NCBI GenBank assembly: GCA_003136895.1
Contig: PLDY01000029.1
Span: 1-59,404, forward strand
From: Candidatus Erabacter solicola
Lineage (GTDB): Bacteria > Vulcanimicrobiota > Vulcanimicrobiia > Vulcanimicrobiales > Vulcanimicrobiaceae
Direction of reading: 5' to 3'
DNA: 59,404 bases
In this document: positions 25,979 to 34,347 of the stretch, piece after piece
Layout of the letters: every line of letters begins with the position of its first letter
How positions within the stretch are numbered: the stretch's first letter is position 1
Program-made: the position numbers and the translations under genes
The notes under the pieces: model-generated
What the model was told of the DNA's origin: nothing
Database searches by the model: none
What the model saw: the letters and a program-made list of their open reading frames with translations, nothing else

Positions 25979-27534
25979 CCCGCGCGCGCAAGGGGCCGCT
26001 CGTGCTCGCGATTCTCGATGGCTGGGGAGAACGCGTCGAGGTCCACGGGAATGCGATCGCGTCGGCGGATCTGCCGAACTGGCGCCGCATCCTCGCGACC
26101 TATCCCAACACGCTCTTGGCCGCGAGCGGCGAAGACGTCGGCCTGCCCGAAGGCATCATGGGCAACAGCGAAGTCGGACACATCAACATCGGCAGCGGAC
26201 GAATCGTTCCGCAGGGCCTCGTCGTGATCAACGAGTCGCTGGCCGACGGCAGCTTCGCGCGCAATCCCGTGCTCGCGTCGTGCCTCGATCACGCCAAACG
26301 CTCCGGTGGCCGCCTGCACGTGATGGGACTGCTCTCCGACGGTTGCGTGCACAGTTCGATCGACCATCTCTTCGCGTTGATCGACGCGGCCGCACTGGCC
26401 GGCGTGCCGCTCGCCGTCCATCCCTTCGGCGACGGACGCGACGTGCCGCCCGCCTCGATGGCGGGCTATCTGGACGCGCTCGAAGCACACTTAGCGGAGA
26501 CCGGCAACGCGGGCGCGATCGCAACCTTGATGGGGCGCTTCTATGCGATGGACCGCGACAAGCGCTGGGAGCGGACGGAGAAAGCCTACCGCGCGCTCGC
26601 CGGCGCGCAAGCGCCGCACGCCTTCCCCGATGCACGCGCCGCTTTGGAAGCCGCCTACGCGCGCGGCGAGACGGACGAATTCATCCTCCCCACGCTGATC
26701 GGCGAGGCACGGCCCGTACGCGACGGCGATGCGGTCGTCTTCTTCAACTTCCGACCCGATCGCGCGCGCCAACTGACGATGGCATTTTCGAAGCCCGGCT
26801 TCAAAGAGTTCGCCGTCGAAGAGTTTGCGAACTTGATCTTCGCGACGATGACGCGCTATGAGGAGGACTTCTCGAATCCCGTGCTCTTCGGCCCGCGGCC
26901 GCAGCGCGACACCTTCGGCGAGATCGTCGCGGCGGCGGGCCTCTCGCAGCTGCGGCTGGCCGAGACCGAGAAGTACGCGCACGTCACCTACTTCTTTAAC
27001 GGCGGTCGCGAAGATGTCTTCGAACGCGAAGATCGCGTCCTGATTCCATCGAACCGCAACGTGCCGACCTACGACCTCGCGCCGGAGATGCGCGCCGGCG
27101 AGATCACGACGACCGCCGTCGAAGATATCGGCGATCGCGCGCACGACCTGATCGTGATGAACTATGCCAACGCCGACATGGTAGGACATACCGGCGTCAT
27201 GCCGGCGACGATCTCGAGTTGCGAGACGCTCGACGTCGCTTTGGGCCGTTTGGAGAAGGCCGTGCTCGACGCGGACGGCATCCTCGCGATCACTTCCGAT
27301 CACGGCAACGCCGAGGACAAGATCGGCAAGGATGGAAGCCCCTTGACCGCGCACACGACGAACCCCGTGCCGTTCGTACTCATCGCACGCGAGCCGCTCG
27401 GCACGCTCGCCGGCGGCGGACGCTTGGGCGATATCGCGCCGACGCTCCTACCGCTCTTAGGTTTGGAGGTTCCCGCCAATATGACCGGACGAAATCTCTT
27501 GGTGCCCGGACCAGCGAGCGTCGGCGACCATTAG
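25975..27534 (+). CDS. gpmI: 2,3-bisphosphoglycerate-independent phosphoglycerate mutase
   Basis: 519 residues, alkaline-phosphatase superfamily with two metal sites. Converts 3-phosphoglycerate to 2-phosphoglycerate. VLAILDGWGER holds the first metal Asp (Asp15); Ser65 in IMGNSEVGHINIGSGR is the phosphorylated serine; FNFRPDRARQLT, YANADMVGHTG and TSDHGNAEDK supply the rest of the active site. GTG at 25975 overlaps tpiA's stop. A downstream enolase would complete the classical operon, but the next gene is a nucleoside phosphorylase. Confidence 0.95.
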   Translation: MTRARKGPLVLAILDGWGERVEVHGNAIASADLPNWRRILATYPNTLLAASGEDVGLPEGIMGNSEVGHINIGSGRIVPQGLVVINESLADGSFARNPVLASCLDHAKRSGGRLHVMGLLSDGCVHSSIDHLFALIDAAALAGVPLAVHPFGDGRDVPPASMAGYLDALEAHLAETGNAGAIATLMGRFYAMDRDKRWERTEKAYRALAGAQAPHAFPDARAALEAAYARGETDEFILPTLIGEARPVRDGDAVVFFNFRPDRARQLTMAFSKPGFKEFAVEEFANLIFATMTRYEEDFSNPVLFGPRPQRDTFGEIVAAAGLSQLRLAETEKYAHVTYFFNGGREDVFEREDRVLIPSNRNVPTYDLAPEMRAGEITTTAVEDIGDRAHDLIVMNYANADMVGHTGVMPATISSCETLDVALGRLEKAVLDADGILAITSDHGNAEDKIGKDGSPLTAHTTNPVPFVLIAREPLGTLAGGGRLGDIAPTLLPLLGLEVPANMTGRNLLVPGPASVGDH

Positions 27535-27571
27535 CGCGCCGCAGAAGCTGGTCAAGGCGGCAGCGCGCATC

Positions 27572-28324
27572 GTGCGCCGCGCGGGTGGCACGCTGGACGC
27601 GGCCATCGTTCTCGGCAGCGGGCTCTCCGCGGCGGTGAGCGCGCGCATCGTCGGCAGCGAGATCCCTTACGACAAGCTCGAGGGGGCGCCGCTCTCGCAT
27701 CTGGCCGGCCATCCCGGCATCGCCTTCGCCGGTTCGTGGGCCGGCAAGCGCGTCGTGGCCTTCGCCGGACGCGCGCATCTCTATCAGGGACGCACGCCCG
27801 ACGAAGTGACGTATTTCGTGCGACTTGCGGCGAAAGCGGGCGCGCGCACGATCGTGTTGACCAATGCGGCCGGTGGTCTCAACACGTGGTACGCTCGCGG
27901 CGACCTGATGCTGATCTCCGATCATCTCAACCTGACCGGCGCGACCGCGATCGCGCCCGACGATTCGCAGCCGTTCCTGAACATGCTCGACGCCTACTCG
28001 CCGCGCTTGCGCGCGTTGGCGCGCGCGCACTGCGGCGATGGCCGTACGCAAGAGGGCGTCTACGCCGGGTTGCGCGGCCCCGCGTATGAGACGCTGGCCG
28101 AAGCCGCAGCGCTGCGCCGTCTCGGCGCCGACGCGGTCGGGATGTCGACGGTGCTCGAAACAATGGCGGCGCGCAAGCTCGGCCTCGAAGTGCTCGGCAT
28201 CAGCCTGATCACCAACCTCATCGGTCCGGCCCAGGACGTATCGCACGAAGACGTTTTAGAAGCCTCAAAAGAAGGCGGCGAGCGGATCGCGACGCTCTTG
28301 GAAGGTGTCCTGGGCTCGCTCTAA
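27572..28324 (+). CDS. Purine nucleoside phosphorylase (PNP/MTAP family)
   Basis: Trimeric-type PNP: IVLGSGLSAAV, FAGRAHLYQGRTPDEVTYFV, VLTNAAGGLN, ISDHLNLTG, GVYAGLRGPAYET, GADAVGMSTVLE and ISLITNLIG are in the expected order. It splits inosine/guanosine (or methylthioadenosine) with phosphate. From the GTG at 27572 it is 250 residues, slightly short; in-frame residues PQKLVKAAARIV upstream look like the missing N-terminal helix, but no ATG/GTG/TTG precedes them. An ATT at 27530 overlapping the gpmI stop would restore the usual length. Last gene of the glycolytic operon. Confidence 0.9.
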   Translation: MRRAGGTLDAAIVLGSGLSAAVSARIVGSEIPYDKLEGAPLSHLAGHPGIAFAGSWAGKRVVAFAGRAHLYQGRTPDEVTYFVRLAAKAGARTIVLTNAAGGLNTWYARGDLMLISDHLNLTGATAIAPDDSQPFLNMLDAYSPRLRALARAHCGDGRTQEGVYAGLRGPAYETLAEAAALRRLGADAVGMSTVLETMAARKLGLEVLGISLITNLIGPAQDVSHEDVLEASKEGGERIATLLEGVLGSL

Positions 28325-28380
28325 TCGAGCCAACACTCTCGTCTCGGGGAGCCTCTTAAGAGATAGAGGAAAGAGTCAGT

Positions 28381-28935
28381 GTGAACGACGGGACGGTGCG
28401 CCTCGCGCAAGCGGGCGATCGCGATGGTCTCAACGCTCTGATGAGCGCGGCTTGGCCGCGCGCATTCCGTCTCGCCTACGGTGTGCTCGGAAATCGCGAG
28501 TCCGCCGAAGACGTCGCACAGGACGCGCTCCTCACCGTCCACCGGACTCTGCGAGGATTGCGAGATGTTCAATCGTTCGACGCATGGCTATCGAGCATCG
28601 TCGTGCGCGCCGCCGTTCGAGCCGCAAAATCAGCAAAACGGCAACGTCACGAAGCGCTCGAGGACTTCGCTGCGCTGCTCGACGGATCGGGCTCGATCAA
28701 CGAACGCCTCGACCTCGCAAACGCAATGCGGCGATGCACGCCGCTCGAGCGTGCCGTCTTGCAACTCGCCGCACTCGGCTACACGAGCGCCGAGATCGGA
28801 AAGATGGTCGCAAAACCGCCGGGCACCGTACGATATCACCTTTCAGTTGCCCGCTCGCGGCTGCGCGATGCGGTCGACACGCGAGACGAACCCGAGCCGG
28901 TTCTGCCTCCGGGGATAATGCTGCATCATGCGTGA
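28381..28935 (+). CDS. ECF-type RNA polymerase sigma factor
   Basis: 184 residues with region 2 (about 20-85: AFRLAYGVLGNRESAEDVAQ, DALLTVHRTLRGL) and region 4 (about 115-165: CTPLERAVLQLAALGYTSAE, GTVRYHLSVARSRLRDAV). This is the two-domain ECF build. GTG start is preceded by AGAGGAAAG. The bases CCTCT (28352-28356) could pair with AGAGG (28365-28369) and hide that site. It overlaps by eight bases a small single-helix protein gene, and then a TonB receptor. A FecI-FecR-FecA type surface-signalling trio is suggested but not proven. Confidence 0.88.
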   Translation: MNDGTVRLAQAGDRDGLNALMSAAWPRAFRLAYGVLGNRESAEDVAQDALLTVHRTLRGLRDVQSFDAWLSSIVVRAAVRAAKSAKRQRHEALEDFAALLDGSGSINERLDLANAMRRCTPLERAVLQLAALGYTSAEIGKMVAKPPGTVRYHLSVARSRLRDAVDTRDEPEPVLPPGIMLHHA

Positions 28936-29215
28936 CGAACTTGGCGCGCTACGCGCCGCTCTGGACGATATCGCCGCTCCACCATTCAACGGCAAAGCGC
29001 TCGCTTCGCGACGCGTGGTCGCCGAACATCGGGCGCGGCGCCGCACCTTCGCACTCGCCGCGTGTGCGGCACTGGGTCTACCGGCGCTCGTCGCCGCCGG
29101 GCTTCTTCTCTTGAACGGCGCCGGAGCGTCGCGGCCGATGGCCGACGTTCATCCGACGCCGGTCTCAACGCCGAACCCGGCCTTCGGCTTAGCTGGATAC
29201 GGCCAGCGACGATGA
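28928..29215 (+). CDS. Putative anti-sigma factor (single membrane helix)
   Basis: 95 residues: a charged cytoplasmic part (about 1-39) with a run of arginines before the membrane, one helix (about 40-64: LAACAALGLPALVAAGLLLL) and a short Pro-rich outer tail. Encoded between an ECF sigma factor and a TonB receptor, and overlapping both neighbours (8 bases with the sigma gene, ATGA with the receptor gene). Location and layout suggest an anti-sigma factor; it lacks the zinc-binding HxxxCxxC and the long FecR periplasmic domain, so the signalling mechanism, if any, would be unusual. The product is too short for a domain match by eye. Confidence 0.55.
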   Translation: MRDELGALRAALDDIAAPPFNGKALASRRVVAEHRARRRTFALAACAALGLPALVAAGLLLLNGAGASRPMADVHPTPVSTPNPAFGLAGYGQRR

Positions 29216-32200
29216 ACGCTCGGCTTCCCGCGCTCGCGGCGGCGATCGTATTCGCCCTCGCCGGCTTCAACCTGCCCGCGCTCGCCGCCGACGAAGCCAG
29301 CGACATCACGATCGACGTCGTCGATGCGCAGAGTGGCGCCCCGATCGCGCTGGCGCGCGTGCTGTTGCAAGGCGAGACGGGAACGATCGGGTACACCGAT
29401 GCCGAAGGCCACGCCCGCTTTGAATCCGTCGCCACCGGAACGTATCGCGCGCGCGTCGTCAAACGCGGATACGATGCGGCAAATTCGCCGCTCTTCGAAG
29501 TCATCACCCATCGCACTAGCGGCATTCGCGTGCAACTCAACAAGACCGGTTCCCTCAAGAAGATCGGCAGCATTACCGTTACCAGCTCACCCGCGCACGC
29601 TTCGCGCGAGGTCGGTCAGAACGATTCGTTGCGGTACCTCGACGGTTCGTTGCGCGCTGCGCTCGGCGATCTTCCGGGATTGACCTCGAGCGGCGACGGC
29701 ATTTCGGTCGACGGTAACGATCCTTCGCAAACTGGCATGTCGCTCGACGGCGTGCCGATTCCCGGAGCGGGCGGATCGTTCGGCGCGCACGGCTTGAACG
29801 GCGACCTCTTTGCGGGCGCGAGCGCGAGTTCGGGCGCCTCCAACGGCGGACTCGGCGGAGGCGTCGGTTTCAGCACCTTACAGCCCACACGCTTCGCGCA
29901 ACAACTCGGCACGGCGCAGTACGGAAGCCTGAACGACTCTTCGGCATTGCTGGTCGCGCGCGGTTCGATCCACAATCTCGGGTACGTCGTCGAACATGCC
30001 GTTCGCGGGACGACCGACCCGTTGACCGGTGCGACGTTCACCGACGAGAGCGGCTTGACGTACCTGCACGATGGAAATCTCACGACCTCCGGCAACCTCG
30101 CAAAACTGCGCTGGGCCCCGGCGCTCTCACAGACGCTGACCTTGACCGCGGCCTCGACCGATACGCAAAGCGCGCTGGCCTGCCATCAACTCACGGCGCT
30201 TTTTCCGTGCGGCAACGGGCCGCGCGAGTTCGGTTACCAGCACGGCGCGCTGGCGACGCTCGTTGAGAGCGCGACCATCGGCGCGACGACGCTCTTTGTG
30301 GCCGGCGTCCTCAATCAATCGCGCTTCGATACCGATCAGGGCCTGCGTTTCTTCGCCGGTCTGCCCGCGCCGGAGACGGACTCCGCGCGTTCCTTTGCCC
30401 GAGGTCTCACGTTCTCGCTGCAACTGCCCGCTTCCGAGGTTCACGAACTCTCGTTTGCCGGCACCGCATACGGCACCACCTTCAGCGGCTCGACGACGAA
30501 CTCGCTCGGCACGACGCCATTCGTTCAATCCGTCTCGTTTCGTTCCGCGAACATGATCGATCGCATCCATCCAAGCCGGCGTTTCACGCTGACGGCGCGC
30601 GCCGGCGTCAACGGCGGAAGCGGCAACTCGAGCCTGACGAGCGGGCTCGACCTGCGCTGGCAACCGACGAAAGATCTCGCATACAGCCTGAGCGGCGCGA
30701 GCGGCGACGCCGGCGGCAACATCGTCATCAATGGCTTGGCGCTGCCCGATCCGCGTTCGCTGACGTACGATTGCGCGGACGGAACTGCGAACGGCACGCT
30801 CCCCGCGACCAACGCGTCGCGACAACGTTCATCGTCGTTGCGGGCGAGCGTCGAACGCTCCGGCAAGCGCGGGCGCCTCGCACTCACGACCTGGACGCAA
30901 TGGCTGCAGGCGGCTCCGGTGCTCGCGGCCTTCGACAGTACGGCTATCGGCCTGCCGGCAGGCTACACCGCGAGCGTCGCCGCGCTCGCGGCTTCGCCGT
31001 TCGTTTGCGGCGCAAGCCCGCCGCTGGCGCTTGCGTTCACTTCGTTCGTGCCGGCCGATCAACTCGCGCGCGGTGCGACGCTCTCGGGAACGCTGAATAT
31101 CGGCACCGGATTGCTAGCGGGGTACGCCTCGGTGCAATCGCGCTTCGTGACGGGTGCGACCGGCGCCACGCTTGGGCTCACGCCGGGCGGGATGCAAGTC
31201 CCCGGCACGCCGCTGCATCGCGCCGGCCTCGTCGCGACCGTGAAGCTCGGCCGCGTGGTCGATGCGTTAGCAAACCTGAGTTATACGAGCGCGAACAATC
31301 CAAGCCGCTTGCCGGCGTACACGCTCTTCAACGCTGGGTTCGCGACGCCGTTGAAGTACGGTTCGCTCGCGCTCGTCGGCACCAACCTCACCAATGCGCT
31401 CGCCGATCCGTTCGCACGTGGGCTCCCGCTCTCGTTTACCGGTCACGCGCCGCTCGTGCTTTCCGCGACGCCGTTGCGCGGACGCGCCGTGCAGGCGACC
31501 TACACGCTGCGAGTCGGCCGAGCCGGCGCGACCGGCAGCGGCGCGGCTTCGGCCGAGCCGACCGCCGGCGAACAGGATGGTGGCCTGCGCATCATGATTC
31601 AGGCGACCGACTTCCCGGCCGCCCCGCCGGCGGACGCACTGACGATCGATCCCGACAACGAGGCGTGCACGCCCGTCGCGGCTCGCGCCGCGCAGTCCGT
31701 TCTCGACGCGATCGGCACGATTCGCACTGCGGCGGAACGCGCCAAGCGCGACGGACGCTATCCCGAGACGCTCTCCGGCATTCCATCGATCGTCTCGAAG
31801 ATTCCACTTCGCTACGTTGCGTACGAAGACGGCGCTCGCTACGCCGTCGTAGCGACCGGCGTCATTCCCGCGGCGGCCGCGCTCCTCAGCTGCGCGCGTT
31901 TGCACGGCGGTGGCCCCGAAGACCTCACCCAACGTCACCTCTATCAGCCGTCCGGCGGACGCACCGCCTTCCTGATTATCTACGCACCGTCGGTCGGACT
32001 CTACCTTATGGCGCCGACCCAAGCGCCACGCGGCGGAGTCATGCTGCACGCCGAACTCGAGCCGGTACCCGATGCGGCGCCGGTGGACCCGTTCGCGCGC
32101 AAGGCTTCGTGCCCGGTCTCATCCAAGCCGATCATCGACGCGCTCGTCGACGCGGTGCGGACTGCGCACGCCGCGCCACCGGGTACTCCGGCCGCAACTT

Positions 32201-32460
32201 CCGACGTCGCCGTCATTACGCCGCACGACGGCAGCGCCCGCTGGTTCGAGATCGCCCCGCGCGATCAAACGGCGTTCGGGATCGTCCTGAACTGCTTGCA
32301 CGTCGCCGGCGTCTCAGCCGAACTGCTGAAGACCGCCGGCATCGACGACACGCGCCGGCAAGGATTCGGCTTCAGCGATCGCTTCGGGTTCTACACCATC
32401 GGTGGAGCGCAAGGGCCGTCGCGGCCGCCGGCACCGGCTTCTTCGCCATCCCCGCACTAG
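29212..32460 (+). CDS. TonB-dependent receptor-like outer-membrane protein with long duplicated C-terminal tail
   Basis: 1082 residues. Signal peptide (LPALAAAIVFALAGFNLPAL), a carboxypeptidase-regulatory-like beta domain (about 28-115: ITIDVVDAQSGAPIALARVL), a plug-like region (SLRAALGDLPGLTSSGDG, TGMSLDGVPIPGAGG) and a barrel to about residue 768 (QATYTLRVG). Then ~310 residues follow, which is unusual because the barrel normally ends the protein. The tail has two similar halves, each opening with a Cys (CTPVAARAAQSVLDAIGTIR; CPVSSKPIIDALVDAVRTA) and holding a second Cys after a hydrophobic helix (LLSC; VLNC). It may take up a nutrient or act as a sensor, given the sigma/anti-sigma genes before it. 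Confidence 0.72.
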   Translation: MNARLPALAAAIVFALAGFNLPALAADEASDITIDVVDAQSGAPIALARVLLQGETGTIGYTDAEGHARFESVATGTYRARVVKRGYDAANSPLFEVITHRTSGIRVQLNKTGSLKKIGSITVTSSPAHASREVGQNDSLRYLDGSLRAALGDLPGLTSSGDGISVDGNDPSQTGMSLDGVPIPGAGGSFGAHGLNGDLFAGASASSGASNGGLGGGVGFSTLQPTRFAQQLGTAQYGSLNDSSALLVARGSIHNLGYVVEHAVRGTTDPLTGATFTDESGLTYLHDGNLTTSGNLAKLRWAPALSQTLTLTAASTDTQSALACHQLTALFPCGNGPREFGYQHGALATLVESATIGATTLFVAGVLNQSRFDTDQGLRFFAGLPAPETDSARSFARGLTFSLQLPASEVHELSFAGTAYGTTFSGSTTNSLGTTPFVQSVSFRSANMIDRIHPSRRFTLTARAGVNGGSGNSSLTSGLDLRWQPTKDLAYSLSGASGDAGGNIVINGLALPDPRSLTYDCADGTANGTLPATNASRQRSSSLRASVERSGKRGRLALTTWTQWLQAAPVLAAFDSTAIGLPAGYTASVAALAASPFVCGASPPLALAFTSFVPADQLARGATLSGTLNIGTGLLAGYASVQSRFVTGATGATLGLTPGGMQVPGTPLHRAGLVATVKLGRVVDALANLSYTSANNPSRLPAYTLFNAGFATPLKYGSLALVGTNLTNALADPFARGLPLSFTGHAPLVLSATPLRGRAVQATYTLRVGRAGATGSGAASAEPTAGEQDGGLRIMIQATDFPAAPPADALTIDPDNEACTPVAARAAQSVLDAIGTIRTAAERAKRDGRYPETLSGIPSIVSKIPLRYVAYEDGARYAVVATGVIPAAAALLSCARLHGGGPEDLTQRHLYQPSGGRTAFLIIYAPSVGLYLMAPTQAPRGGVMLHAELEPVPDAAPVDPFARKASCPVSSKPIIDALVDAVRTAHAAPPGTPAATSDVAVITPHDGSARWFEIAPRDQTAFGIVLNCLHVAGVSAELLKTAGIDDTRRQGFGFSDRFGFYTIGGAQGPSRPPAPASSPSPH

Positions 32461-32461
32461 C

Positions 32462-32776
32462 TCAATCTACGCGGTAACAGCCCCCGGCGTCGATCGAGAG
32501 CGTGCGCCCTCCCACCATAATCGAACGCACTCGGTGTTCCCAGGCGGTAAAGACCTTGAGGACGATCGGGCGCAGCGTAGCGAAGAGCGCGCGCGCACGT
32601 TGGGAGAGCGAGACGACGTCGCGCGCCCACGCCGGGTGATCGTTCGGCAGCCGGCACTCGGGCTCCGACTCGGGATCGAGCGCGACCGGTGGCGGCCCGG
32701 TCGTTGCTAGCGCTGCGGGTAGACTCGTCGCGGTCCCGGGCGGCAAGCCGCTTTCGCGCTCTACCGCATGGCTCAC
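32462..32776 (-). CDS. Small protein, possible FlgM-like anti-sigma-28 factor
   Basis: 104 residues, GTG at 32776 overlapping the sigma-28 gene stop (GTGA). The C-terminal half reads VVSLSQRARALFATLRPI and ends VRSIMVGGRTLSIDAGGCYRVD-like (GCYRVD at the end), which resembles the FlgM pattern of a Ser-rich start followed by VR...I.sGxYxvd. The N-terminal half is Pro-rich and probably disordered, as in FlgM. Position just after a FliA-like gene supports the idea. The match is weak and rests on short stretches; an unrelated small protein is possible. Confidence 0.45.
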   Translation of the reverse strand: MSHAVERESGLPPGTATSLPAALATTGPPPVALDPESEPECRLPNDHPAWARDVVSLSQRARALFATLRPIVLKVFTAWEHRVRSIMVGGRTLSIDAGGCYRVD

Positions 32777-33453
32777 GTGCGCGGCACGATCGTGCGCAGC
32801 TTGGCGAGCGCACTCAGGTGAATCTGCGAAACGCGTTGCGGCGAGATGCGCAATTGACGCCCGATCGCGTGCAACGAGAGGTCGCCATAATAATGAAGCG
32901 ACAGAATTTCGCGCTGACGCGGCGGCAAGAGTGCCAACGCCTCTTGCAGTTCGCGCTTGATCGCCGAGCGCACGGCGTACTGTGACGGTTCGTCGCGCCA
33001 ATCCGCCAGCGCTCCGCCGACGCTGCCGAGCGGCGCGTCGATCGAGTGCGACGAGTGGAGGAAGGCCGTCAGACGCGCGCGGCGCAGCGCCGGGTCGTCG
33101 CGTTCGAGTTCGCCGAGCGCCGGTAAACGATCGCGCTCCTGCGCCATCGCATAGCGCCGGCGCTCGGCGATGCGCAACGTCCGGCGCACGCGCTCGGAGA
33201 CCGGATCCATTCGCCGTAACCCGTTGAGCATCGATCCCAGGATCAGGCGGCGCGCGTACTGCTCGAGCGTCGTTCCGTGCGACGGGTCGTAGGTATTCAT
33301 CGCGCGCAGCAGCCCGACGGAACCATCGCTCATCAAGTCGTCGAGTTCGGCCGCCGGCACCGCGCGCGCCACACCGCCCGCGATGCGTCGAATGACCGGA
33401 AAGAAACGGCGCACCGTCTCCTCGCGTTCGTCGATCGTAGCCAGATCGCTCAC
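32773..33453 (-). CDS. RNA polymerase sigma factor of the FliA/WhiG (sigma-28) group
   Basis: 226 residues. Region 2 (RRFFPVIRRIAGGVARAVPA, LDDLMSDGSVGLLRAMNTYD, TTLEQYARRLILGSMLNGLR), region 3 (SERVRRTLRIAERRRYAMAQ) and region 4 (ALALLPPRQREILSLHYYGD, LSLHAIGRQLRISPQRVSQI) are all present; the lack of region 1 and the overall length fit sigma-28. This class transcribes late flagellar and chemotaxis genes or, as WhiG, differentiation genes. It lies downstream of two flagellar rod genes and upstream of a FlgM-like gene. GTG start overlaps the small rod-binding gene by GTGA. Confidence 0.88.
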   Translation of the reverse strand: MSDLATIDEREETVRRFFPVIRRIAGGVARAVPAAELDDLMSDGSVGLLRAMNTYDPSHGTTLEQYARRLILGSMLNGLRRMDPVSERVRRTLRIAERRRYAMAQERDRLPALGELERDDPALRRARLTAFLHSSHSIDAPLGSVGGALADWRDEPSQYAVRSAIKRELQEALALLPPRQREILSLHYYGDLSLHAIGRQLRISPQRVSQIHLSALAKLRTIVPRT

Positions 33454-33623
33454 GCGCGTTCGATCAACCGTTCGAAGGTTGCGGTGAGCCCGGTGCTCTT
33501 GCGTGCCATCGCAAGCGCGGTCTGCTCTATTGCGGCTTCCCCGAAGAAGCCGAGCGGTTTTGCGAGCGGCGCGAGCGCTGCTCCGAAGAGCAGCGCTTCG
33601 AAACGTGCAGCCACCTCGCGCAC
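33450..33623 (-). CDS. Short FlgJ-like rod-binding protein
   Basis: 57 residues, GTG start. VREVAARFEALLFGAALAPL and the following LGFFGEAAIEQTALAMARKS fit the small rod-binding domain of FlgJ (pattern aaxxFEallxxxllkpm...). The muramidase half of FlgJ is absent, as in many bacteria. It sits seven bases after flgG, where a flgJ gene is expected. Too short for confident assignment, but the FEALL block and gene order support it. Confidence 0.55.
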   Translation of the reverse strand: MREVAARFEALLFGAALAPLAKPLGFFGEAAIEQTALAMARKSTGLTATFERLIERA

Positions 33624-33630
33624 GCGCGGC

Positions 33631-34347
33631 TCAGCCGCGGTGCAAGTTGTTGGCGATGCGTTGCATCTCATCGGCCGCCTGGACTCCTTTCGCATTGGCT
33701 TCGTAGGCGCGTTGCGCGCTCAGAATAGCCATCATCGACTCGACGATCGAGACGTTGGCGCGTTCCAGCGCGCCGAAGACGAGCTTGGGACCGTGCTCGG
33801 CGCCGGGCGTAACGAGGCGCGCGCGGCCCGATTCGTTCGTCGCGGCAAAGCGCGCGGAGCCGGCCGTACGCAAACGTTCCGGCGCGGCGAACGTGGCCAA
33901 GCGGATCCGGCCGGCTTCTTGACGAGCGCGGTTCGCGAGCGTTACGAAGACGCGCCCATCGGCGCCGACATCGAGCGCGGTCGCGTCGGCCGGAATGCGC
34001 ACACCGTCGAGCCGCCAGCCTTCGGCATCGCGTAGCGCGCCGTCGCTCGCGCGCGCGAACGCGCCCGCCCGCGTGTAGGCGCGCCGTCCATCCCGCTCAA
34101 CGCTGAAGAAGCCTTCGCCCTCGATGGCAACGTCGAACGGGCCGCCGCTTTTCTCCAGCTTGCCCTGTTCGAAGAGCCGTCGAACGCCGGCCGGCGCGGT
34201 GCCGAGATCGCCGCCCAGCGACGCGAAGGTCGCCGTGGCGCGCTTGAACCCGGTGACGTCGGCATTCGCCAGATTGTCGGCAACGACGTCGAGTGTCTGC
34301 TGCTGCGCCGCCATCCCCGTCGCGGCCGCGTAGAGCGCGCGGTTCAC
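33631..34347 (-). CDS. flgG: Flagellar distal-rod protein FlgG-like
   Basis: 238 residues. The N-terminal flagellar rod motif is MNRALYAAATGMAAQQQTLD then VVADNLANADVTGFKR, and the C-terminal rod motif is LERANVSIVESMMAILSAQR then AYEANAKGVQAADEM. FlgG proteins form the distal rod. It is shorter than the usual 260 residues, so the middle D1 domain is reduced. GTG start overlaps flgF stop (GTGA). Only rod and regulatory genes are present nearby; hook, filament and motor genes would have to be elsewhere. Confidence 0.82.
   Translation of the reverse strand: MNRALYAAATGMAAQQQTLDVVADNLANADVTGFKRATATFASLGGDLGTAPAGVRRLFEQGKLEKSGGPFDVAIEGEGFFSVERDGRRAYTRAGAFARASDGALRDAEGWRLDGVRIPADATALDVGADGRVFVTLANRARQEAGRIRLATFAAPERLRTAGSARFAATNESGRARLVTPGAEHGPKLVFGALERANVSIVESMMAILSAQRAYEANAKGVQAADEMQRIANNLHRG

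Noticed and set aside
32462-33001. Longer version of the FlgM-like gene starting at 33001
   Set aside because: Its first half lies within the sigma-28 gene in another frame; the GTG at 32776 gives the usual overlap.
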